Below are positions 17,425 through 25,700 of a stretch of 64,000 bases of DNA, one piece after another (positions within the stretch are counted from its first letter, which is position 1; every line of letters starts with the position of its first letter). The translations under genes and the position numbers were made by a program. The notes below the pieces were generated by a model that made no database searches, was not told the DNA's origin, and saw only the letters and a program-made list of their open reading frames with translations. The stretch is from DATAUD01 sp036268455 (GTDB lineage Bacteria > Verrucomicrobiota > Verrucomicrobiia > Limisphaerales > Palsa-1400). The stretch is taken from positions 144,008 to 208,007 of the forward strand of contig DATAUD010000104.1 of NCBI GenBank assembly GCA_036268455.1. The letters are read 5' to 3'.

Positions 17425-20400
17425 TGGTCAATTAACTCGAAGAAAGCGGCGGCGCCGGAGGGCTTTAGAGTCAGTGTGTTTGTTCCGTTGGCGGTTGCGG
17501 CCGTGTTGGTGACGATGGACCAAACCACGGGTGGAACCAGGTTTGTCGTGCTGTAAATGTTGAAACCAGAATTCGCCGGCCACGCCAAAGTGAGGCCGCT
17601 GGCGTTTTCCGCGGACACACCCAAACCCGGCGGCGCAAGGCCCATATACTTGACGCGCAGGGCCGTTTCCGCCGATTGACGCGCGGCAGCGGACAATGCC
17701 GCGGAGTAAAGCCGCACTTCGGCAAGGTCGCCGCTGAAAAAACCGCCGCCGCTCGGAACCGCCCCCAAGTCCAGCGATGGCGGCGCCGTCAGCGATTCCG
17801 TGCCTCCGGTCCCGCTCGCCACTTGCACCCCGTCCACATACAACACCAAAGCGCCCGTGCTCTCAGTCCGCTCGAACGTCGCCACGTGCGGCCGCCCGTT
17901 ATTGAATCCCGACACTGAATTGATCGAGGTGTCCGGATTGCCCACGCCCGCGGCGATCTGCCCAGCGGCATTCAACTGGACGCCAAAATCATTCTGGCCG
18001 TTCGGCTCGTCGCCGTTAACGAGTCCCGCCCCTTGGTAGAATTCCGTGCCTGTTCCCTGGCTGGTTTGCGCGCTCTGAAAGACAATCATGAGTGTAAAAT
18101 CATCCTGAACCGGCCGATTGAACGAAAGATATGTGCCCTCCCCCGAGTTAAATCGCACCACTGGCTGGCCATTCATCGCATTAGTAATGTAAGACGGCTC
18201 GTTGCCGGTGATCGTCTGCGTCGCATTATTCCCGTTGCCGCTCAAATCTGTCCAATTAGAAACAGCCGCGCCGCCGGCCAATCCGGTGATGGCGCTCGCC
18301 GCAAACCAGGCGTTGAGAAGCGACGGCAACGCGCTGACCTCGCTCGAACCCGCGCCGGCGCCGGCAGAATCCACAGACGAAATGACGTAATAATAAGTCG
18401 TGCCGTTGACCACATTGGTGTCCGTGTACCCGGGCGCGCTTACGTTGGCAATGACAACAAACGGCCCGCCGGGCGAAATCGAACGGCCCACGTTGTAACT
18501 CGTCGCGACAGCCACCATCCACCAATTCAAGGTTACCTCCCCGTTGGCCGCCGTTACAGTCACGTTGGTCGGAGGGGCGAGCGGGGATTCGCTATCTTCA
18601 TACAAGGCGGCGATTTCCAAATTGCCCAAGGCTCGCGAGTAAATCTTGATTTCATCGAGGCTGCCGTTGAAAAAACCTCCGCCCGATTGAATGGCGCCGA
18701 ACTTCATATAGACCGAGGCGGTCAAAGAGTTTGCGGAGCCTGTGCCGCTCGCCTCCAGAGTGCCATCGAGGTAAAGTTGCATCGCGCCGGTGGATTGCAC
18801 ACGCGTCGCGACGCAATAGTGCCACGCTCCGTCATTGATCGGCGCGCTGGAGAACAGGACAAGGCCGGTATTTCCCGTTCTAAAGGCCAATTGATTTCCA
18901 GCCAGGGCGGTCCCAAAATCGTTGACGTTCGAACCCGCGGTTGCATCGACCAACCCCGCTGCCTCCGCCCATGCGCCCGAGCCGACAGTGGCCGTGGTCT
19001 TGACCCAAAAGGCGATGCTAAAATCATTGCTGATACCGCGATTGACCTGGACGTAATTATTGACTCCGCTGAAGCTCAGGCAGCCGTCCACCTTGCCTTG
19101 TGAATTCCATGAAGCCCGGTAAACCGTCCCATTGTTTTTGCCGGTCAAATCGGCCGCCACAGTTCCGTTGGTTTCATCCAGGGGCCAGTAGTCGAGGTAA
19201 TCGGCAGGCAATGTCAAAGTATTCGCGACCAGGTTGGTGCCGTCGATGATTTGCCCCGTAATGGCTTTTTGATTGGAAACTGTGATGCGGGTGGGATCGG
19301 GCTTCACAATGCGGTCGTATGTCAGCAGCCCATCGCATTCGTTTTCAACGTCGGTGATTTGCGTGTAAATGGCCGCGTTCAATCCACCGGATTTATATGC
19401 GACAAGATCGTCAATAAAAGAATCGTACTCGGGCGCGATATTTGCGGCGGCGCCCGCATTCACATAGCCAACCGAGGCCGCCCCAGGATTCCACAAATGC
19501 CCCGGCGCGAGAAGCCCAATCCCACCGAATTCGCCATCAACCGCCGCTTCGGTCGCGCTGGTCGGGTCGCCCGGAGCGGGATAGCTATGGTTGTCCAGGA
19601 CGTCCCCGACGCCAAAATAACTCCCGCCGCTGGCCTCATTCACCAGGCGCGCCGGATCCAATCCTTCGACCAATCCGACAAGATAAGCGGTATTGGTCTG
19701 TCCGACGCCGTTGCCGCTTCCCTGCTGGCCCTGACCCTCGTTAAAAATATCCCACATGATGATGGCGGGGCTGTTCCAGTGATTGGTCACAAGGGCGCTC
19801 AATTCGGCGATGAATTGGAGAGGATTAACAGCCGGTGGATTTGGATTGCCCGTGTAGGAATTGCAGGTCGGCATGTCCTGCCAGATCATCATTCCCAGTG
19901 TGTCCGCCCAATAATACCAGCGCTGCCGCTCGACTTTTTCGTGTTTGCGAATCGCGTTAAACCCCAGCGCCTTTTCCTCCTGGATGTCAAATTCCAGTGC
20001 CGCGTCAGTCGGCGCCGTGTAAATGCCGTCCGGCCAGTAACCCTGGTCCAACGGCCCCATTTGAAAGATGGATTGATTATTCAGCAGAATCCACGGAACG
20101 CCGTTGACGATGGAGACGGAAATCTTCCGCATCCCGAAATAACTGCTCACGCTGTCCGCGTTCGTGCCATTTTGCGTGACCGATATTTGAATGCCGTAGA
20201 GAAACGGGTCGCTGGGCGACCAGAGACGCGGGTTTGGAACCGGAATGACGATCTCACGACCAGGAGCGCCACTGACTGTTTGTATGACAGTACTATTGCT
20301 CAACATTGTCGCCGAAACGGACACTCGGTTGCTGGAATAAGTATTGACGGTCACGAAAGCCCGGAGATTATCGATATCAGGAACGATCTCCAGGTTTTGC

Positions 20401-21068
20401 ACCCCGGCCGCGTTCACCGGCTCGAGCCAGACCGGCTGCCAAATTCCGCTGGATGACGTGTACATGATTCCGCCGGGATACAGTGTCTGCTTGCCGCGCG
20501 GCTGGCTTCCATTGTCCTCCGGACTGTAAACCTGCGCGATCAATTCCTGCGCGCCGCTGCCGTTCAACTCAGGAGTAATGTCGTAACTAAACGGATCGTA
20601 GCCGCCCTTATGAGTTCCGACGCTTCGGCCATTGATGTAAACCTGCGATTGCCACGTCACCGCGTCCATGTGAAGGATGATTCTTTGGCCGCTCCAACCG
20701 GACGGCACGATAAAAGTCGTCCGATACCACGACCACGCGTGGTATTGCATCACGCCGGAAATCGCCGATTCCATCGGATACGGAACCAGAATGTTTCCGG
20801 AAAGGGTTTGGTTTGTCGGAACCGGATCGCTGTTGGTGATTCCCGGTTCGAACTGCCAGATTCCATTCAGATTCAGCCAATTCGATCTTTCCATCTGCGG
20901 CCGCGGATACTCCGGCAGCGGGTGGTTCGTATCCACCTGGCTGGTCCATTGCGTCATCAATGGGGCCTGTTTCATCTGCCACGCGGCCGGACTGGAGTTT
21001 GCAATCAACGCCGCCGCAAAGAGAAGAAGCGACCTCGTTTTAAGTAACAGGCGGCGGCTCATTCTCAT
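17421..21068 (-). CDS. GH2 glycosidase fused to two LamG-like domains and a fibronectin III domain
   Basis: A 1215-residue exported enzyme. The GH2 core resembles that of the gene at 6315-8546 (KQAPLMTQW; YPRPQMERSNWLNLNGIW; GGYDPFSYDIT) with the acid/base Glu in FNEGQGQ and the nucleophile Glu in DGEFGGIG. It continues with a LamG domain (YWPLDETNG...), a fibronectin type III domain (PPTNVTVTAANGEVTLNW) and a second LamG-like domain (LLNAWFAAS...WTDLSGNGNNA), ending in the LAWPANSGFNIY module. The start at 21068 (MRMSRRLLLK, then a hydrophobic signal core) is chosen over a GTG ten codons upstream that lies in the palindrome at 21096. Together with the GH127-like gene it forms a two-gene operon, probably for plant or algal arabino-/galacto-glycans. 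Confidence 0.87.
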   Translation of the reverse strand: MRMSRRLLLKTRSLLLFAAALIANSSPAAWQMKQAPLMTQWTSQVDTNHPLPEYPRPQMERSNWLNLNGIWQFEPGITNSDPVPTNQTLSGNILVPYPMESAISGVMQYHAWSWYRTTFIVPSGWSGQRIILHMDAVTWQSQVYINGRSVGTHKGGYDPFSYDITPELNGSGAQELIAQVYSPEDNGSQPRGKQTLYPGGIMYTSSSGIWQPVWLEPVNAAGVQNLEIVPDIDNLRAFVTVNTYSSNRVSVSATMLSNSTVIQTVSGAPGREIVIPVPNPRLWSPSDPFLYGIQISVTQNGTNADSVSSYFGMRKISVSIVNGVPWILLNNQSIFQMGPLDQGYWPDGIYTAPTDAALEFDIQEEKALGFNAIRKHEKVERQRWYYWADTLGMMIWQDMPTCNSYTGNPNPPAVNPLQFIAELSALVTNHWNSPAIIMWDIFNEGQGQQGSGNGVGQTNTAYLVGLVEGLDPARLVNEASGGSYFGVGDVLDNHSYPAPGDPTSATEAAVDGEFGGIGLLAPGHLWNPGAASVGYVNAGAAANIAPEYDSFIDDLVAYKSGGLNAAIYTQITDVENECDGLLTYDRIVKPDPTRITVSNQKAITGQIIDGTNLVANTLTLPADYLDYWPLDETNGTVAADLTGKNNGTVYRASWNSQGKVDGCLSFSGVNNYVQVNRGISNDFSIAFWVKTTATVGSGAWAEAAGLVDATAGSNVNDFGTALAGNQLAFRTGNTGLVLFSSAPINDGAWHYCVATRVQSTGAMQLYLDGTLEASGTGSANSLTASVYMKFGAIQSGGGFFNGSLDEIKIYSRALGNLEIAALYEDSESPLAPPTNVTVTAANGEVTLNWWMVAVATSYNVGRSISPGGPFVVIANVSAPGYTDTNVVNGTTYYYVISSVDSAGAGAGSSEVSALPSLLNAWFAASAITGLAGGAAVSNWTDLSGNGNNATQTITGNEPSYITNAMNGQPVVRFNSGEGTYLSFNRPVQDDFTLMIVFQSAQTSQGTGTEFYQGAGLVNGDEPNGQNDFGVQLNAAGQIAAGVGNPDTSINSVSGFNNGRPHVATFERTESTGALVLYVDGVQVASGTGGTESLTAPPSLDLGAVPSGGGFFSGDLAEVRLYSAALSAAARQSAETALRVKYMGLAPPGLGVSAENASGLTLAWPANSGFNIYSTTNLVPPVVWSIVTNTAATANGTNTLTLKPSGAAAFFELIDQ

Positions 21069-21095
21069 CCAGCATACGGCACCGCTGAGAACTGT

Positions 21096-21119
21096 CACGT
21101 GGCCATTTTATGCCACACG
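21096..21119. promoter_or_regulatory. Palindromic operator-like site, copy 3, between divergent genes
   Basis: CACGTGGC at 21096-21103, spacer CATTTTAT, GCCACACG at 21112-21119; the inner GTGGC/GCCAC arms are perfect. It lies 28 bases upstream of the GH2-LamG start and 53 bases upstream of the GxGYxYP gene, so one bound regulator could control both directions. Confidence 0.6.
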
Positions 21120-21171
21120 CGGCCTTTCCGCTTGGATTGACTTGCCCGCCTGTTCACCGGAATACTGGCGT

Positions 21172-22722
21172 ATGCAATTGCAATCGGAGGGACCGAAGTG
21201 TCGCGTATTAATCTTGTTGGCAGCCGCCTGTTTGAGTTTCATAATTTGTGCTCAAGGGGCCGGTCTTAATTGGCCAACCAATCAATTGTTGCCCTCTTTC
21301 TCCACGCCAGCTCCCGTCCTTGATTGCATCAATCTCAGTTTCAATGGCGCGGAGATCGACCTGTTTTCCTCGCTTGAAGGGCTCGTGAATCGGGATCATC
21401 CGCAAATCGTCTGCCTCAATCGCCGCGAAGCCGAGGGCCGGTCAACGTGGCTTGATCTCCATAAACTTTCTTGCAAGGACATCAGCGGCTACGACGCAAT
21501 TCTAAAATACCGCGCGAGCTTCACCGGCCTCGTCGTTACCGATCCCGAGCAGCCGCACACGTTGAATTTGGCAACCACGATTGCCGGGGTGAAAAACGAA
21601 CTCATTTGCGATCCGAGCCTGCTTGCGACACTGACCAACGCTCCCTACAACGTTCCAATTGTTGACGATTTGCGGGGCAAGTTCGCCGACAAATACGAGG
21701 TCTATCGCTACCTCTACAAAAACTTCTGGCCGCAATGCACCCACCGCGTTTTTGCCGGCATGGGTCCGAAATTGCACGGTCACTTGCGCGATTATCTCAT
21801 CTCCGTGAAGGCCGCGACGGTCTGGCTTGGCCCAGGAATCCCCGAGGACGCGGAATTGCTGCGTTCGTTCGTTTCACAGATGCCGCCCGTTGGCGGCGTT
21901 TACATGGGTTGGTGGCCCGGCGAAGGCGACGGCCTGGAGTGGATTGCCCGCTACGGAATTCCCGTTCTTGCGAGCGACTTTTTTTGCAATGGCACCGTTT
22001 TCAGCGGAGTCCCCCGCGCCATCAACATTCCTGAAATCCCGCCGCCGCCGCCGCTCGAAAATAAAGTCTATGTCGCGCTGATTCTCAGCGATGGCGACAA
22101 CATCCAATACATGCAGCACGCGATGAAAAAGGACTGGGGAAATTCGGTGCGCGGCACAATCCCGATCGGCTGGACTTCCTCCCCGCTTGCGGTGGATATG
22201 GACCCCGTGATGCTCGACTATTATTGGAGCACGGCCACAACCAATGATTGCCTCGTCTCAGGCCCATCGGGCGCCGGATACGCGCACATCAATCATTGGA
22301 GCCCGGACAATCTCGCGGCGTTTACCAAAGTTTCCGCTCCTTATCTGCAGCGGGCCGGCCTGCGTGTCATCACCATCTGGGACAAAGTCAATGACAAGGT
22401 CGCGCGGTCATTTGCGACGAACTGCCCGAACCTACTGGGGCTGACGGACCAAAGCGGAACTTACAGCAAAGTGAATCTCGGCCTGCGGACAATTCGCTTG
22501 ACTCCGACTTACACCTCGACCGTCCATGAAATGATCTCCTGGATCAGCGACGCCGCCGCGAGTTGGAACGGCTCCGCCCCGCTTTTTATCGCGGCGCAAT
22601 CGGACGTCTGGAACATTGGACCGTCCGATCTCGCCAAAGTCGCCCGCGCTTTGGATCCCAAAAAATACAAACTGGTCCGCCCCGATCAATTATTCATGCT
22701 TGCCAATTCTTATGCGCGCTAA
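21172..22722 (+). CDS. GxGYxYP-domain secreted protein (putative glycosidase)
   Basis: A 516-residue protein starting MQLQSEGPKCRVL with a hydrophobic signal segment (about 12-29). It matches the GxGYxYP family: an N-terminal Rossmann-like part (SSLEGLVNRDHPQIVCLN; YDAILKYRASFTGLVVTDP), the central LILSDGDNIQYMQHAMKKDW and, near residue 365, GPSGAGYAHINHW, a variant of the family motif with His in place of Pro. The family is called a putative glycoside hydrolase because it occurs with carbohydrate-binding domains, but no reaction is established. An in-frame extension upstream of 21172 would read through the palindrome into the neighbour's region and is rejected. Its stop overlaps the sedolisin gene by 11 bases, so they are cotranscribed. 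Confidence 0.82.
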   Translation: MQLQSEGPKCRVLILLAAACLSFIICAQGAGLNWPTNQLLPSFSTPAPVLDCINLSFNGAEIDLFSSLEGLVNRDHPQIVCLNRREAEGRSTWLDLHKLSCKDISGYDAILKYRASFTGLVVTDPEQPHTLNLATTIAGVKNELICDPSLLATLTNAPYNVPIVDDLRGKFADKYEVYRYLYKNFWPQCTHRVFAGMGPKLHGHLRDYLISVKAATVWLGPGIPEDAELLRSFVSQMPPVGGVYMGWWPGEGDGLEWIARYGIPVLASDFFCNGTVFSGVPRAINIPEIPPPPPLENKVYVALILSDGDNIQYMQHAMKKDWGNSVRGTIPIGWTSSPLAVDMDPVMLDYYWSTATTNDCLVSGPSGAGYAHINHWSPDNLAAFTKVSAPYLQRAGLRVITIWDKVNDKVARSFATNCPNLLGLTDQSGTYSKVNLGLRTIRLTPTYTSTVHEMISWISDAAASWNGSAPLFIAAQSDVWNIGPSDLAKVARALDPKKYKLVRPDQLFMLANSYAR

Positions 22723-25700
22723 ATTTTATTGCGCGGCGGTCTTTTTTCTCGCCGCCACCGTCGCGTTTGCCCAGCAGGGACGCGTATTGCACGGGCACGT
22801 GCCGGACGTTGTTGGCCGTTTGCAGCCGATGTCGGACGTTACGGCACAAACCCGGCTACGGCTTTCCGTCGGATTGCCGTTGCGCAACAAAACCGCCCTC
22901 ACAAACCTTTTGCAGGACCTCTATAATCCCGCCAGCCCGCGCTTTCACCATTATTTGACCACGGAAGAATTCACCGAACAATTCGGCCCGACCGAAGAGG
23001 ATTACCAGAAAGTGCAGGATTTTTTGGCGGCGCGCGGGCTCGTGGTGACGGGCACGCATCCGAATCGAATGGTTGTGGAGGCGAGCGGCGCGGCGGCGGA
23101 TGTCCAAAGGGCTTTTCACACGCGCCTCCGGGTTTATCGCCACCCGACCGAACAGCGTAATTTCTTCGCGCCCGACACGGACCCCTGGGTGGAAGCCGAT
23201 GTTCCCGTGCTCGATGTCATGGGTTTGGATGATTACATCCTGCCGCATCCTCTCGATTTGCGCCGGCCCACGCCCAGCGTGACGAACACCACGACTGTCA
23301 CCAATTATTCCGAAACAGGCTCCGGTCCAAACGGCACTTACATAGGAAACGATTTTCGCACAGCCTACGTTCCCGGAGTGACCAATACCGGCACGGGCCA
23401 ATACATCGGTCTGGTCGAGTTTGGCGCTTATTGGACCAACGATATTCACACCTATGAAATCGACGCCAAACTTTCCACCAACATCGCCGTTTCCAACATT
23501 CTTTTGGACGGCGTCACGGAACCGCCCGCCACCGGCACTGACGCCGGCGAACAGGCCCTGGACATTGAGATGTGCATTTCGATGGCGCCCGGAGCCACCG
23601 TGCTTTATTACGGCGGCAACGTCGTTGACAACATTTACAGCAGAATCGCCAGCGATAATCTTGCCAAACAAATCAGTTGTTCGTTCGGTTTTGGCATCGA
23701 CTCCACAACCGAGCAGCTCTACCAGGAATTTGTCGCGCAAGGGCAAAATTTCTTCGTCGCGTCGGGCGACGCCGGGGCGTACGTCGGAACGATCAATCCG
23801 CCGGCGGCTGAGCCTTATATTACGATTGTTGGCGGCACTGCTTTGTACACCGTGAGTCCTGGTGGCGCCTACCAGCAGGAATTGACGTGGGTCGGAAGCG
23901 GCGGCGGCGTCAGCACTTTTTACGCGATTCCAAATTACCAGCAGGGCATCAACATGGCGGCGCTTCAGGGTTCGAGCACGATGCGCAATTTTCCGGACGT
24001 CGCCATGATGGCGGACACCGTCATTTTTCTCGCGGCCAATGGCGGGACCGGGCCAATCGGGGGCACCAGCGCTTCTTCGCCGGAGTGGGCGGCGTTTTAT
24101 TCGCTCGCGAATCAGCAGGCCGCCTCGGTGGGCCAGCCGCCGCTCGGATTTTTAAACCCGGCGCTTTACGGGCTTGGCAAATCGGCCAACTACAGTCAGT
24201 GCTTTCATGACATCACCAGCGGGAACACGACCAATTTCACCAGCGGCCCCAAGAAATTCTTCGCCGCCACCGGTTACGATCTTTGCACCGGTTGGGGAAG
24301 CCCGAAAGGCAGCAATTTGATCAACGCCCTGACGGCGATTGGCACGAATAATTTTATGCTTTACGCGACGCCCGCGACTCTGAACATGACCGTCGGCGGG
24401 GCGGCGACAGTTCTGATAACGGACCAGCCGATGAACATCTCCAACGTCCCCGTTTCGCTTTCCGTAACAGGACTTCCCACCGGTGTGACCGCCTCGTTCA
24501 GCGCGGCCACGACGACGAACACAAGCCTCCTGACCTTGATCACGGGAGGCGACGCGTCCGCTGGAACCAGCACGCTCACTTTGACCGCTTCCTCCGAGAG
24601 CATCACCCAAACCACTTCTCTCACGCTCACTATCGAGACCGCTACGCCCGGAACTTCGGAGGTCAACCTTTCGCCGAATTTCAATATCGCCGCGATTTAC
24701 GGCGACGGCCTTGCATTTTCCTCCGGCGGCGGGGCGGATGGCGGCGGAAACGCTTATTCGGCCAATCTCCTTGGGACGTCGCTAAATTGGAACGGTTGCC
24801 TGTTCGTGCGAGGAGCGGCCAACGCCAATGATGCCGTTCGATGCTCCGGCCAAACCGTCACGCTGCCTGCTGGCGAATTTTCGTCCCTGCAAATTTTGGC
24901 CACAGCCGTCGATGGCGCCCAGGCCTCGCAACAGTTTATCGTTACGTACACCGACGGCGCCACTTCCGCCTTTACCCAGAGCCTCAGCGATTGGACTTCT
25001 CCGCGGAATTACCCGGGCGAATCCGTCGCCGCCACCACACCGTATCGCAACACCAGTTCGGGGGCGAAAGACACGGTTACAGAGGCTGTTGTCTATGGGT
25101 ACTCATTCGCCCTTAATAACACCAAGACTCTCAAAAGCATCAAACTCCCTGATAACAGCGACGTCGTTGTTTTCGCCATGACGCTGGCGAATGATTTTAC
25201 GCTTTACGGCGCGCCTTCTTCCGTTGTTTTGACAGCCGGTGGAAAATCCTCCTGCTATCTCATCTCCGGTCCCGTGAATGGTTTTACCGGCGGCGTAAGC
25301 TTGTCCGTCAGCGGCCTTCCGACTGGCGTCACTGCCTCGTTCAGTCCCTCCGCCTCCACCACCGGAAGCATCTTGATGCTGACCGCCGCGGCCACCGCGC
25401 AAACTGTCAACACCAATGTTGTCGTAACGGGAACACTCGATGGAGTGATACACAACGCCGGGTTTAATTTCTCCGTGGTCACGCCGATTCCCGGGGCGAC
25501 CACAGTCAATCTCGCCGCTTCGTTCAACCTCAGCGGCATCGTCAGTGATGGCTCATCCTTCAGCGCCACCGGCGGCCTGGATGGAGTGGGCAATGACTAT
25601 TCCGCCAACCTCTTCGGCACCGCTCCAAACTGGAATCGCTGCCTGTTTACCTTCGGCCCAACCGGCTCCTCTGATGCCGTGCAATGTTCCGCCCAAACCA

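Noticed and set aside
816..21119. Reading the repeated palindrome as sigma-54 (-24/-12) promoters
   Set aside because: The GG and GC pairs are separated by nine bases in the copies examined instead of the required ten, and the sites are symmetrical, which fits a dimeric repressor or activator better.
20677..21171. Longer N-terminus for the GxGYxYP protein
   Set aside because: It would read antisense through the GH2-LamG start and the palindrome; the start at 21172 leads directly into a signal peptide.
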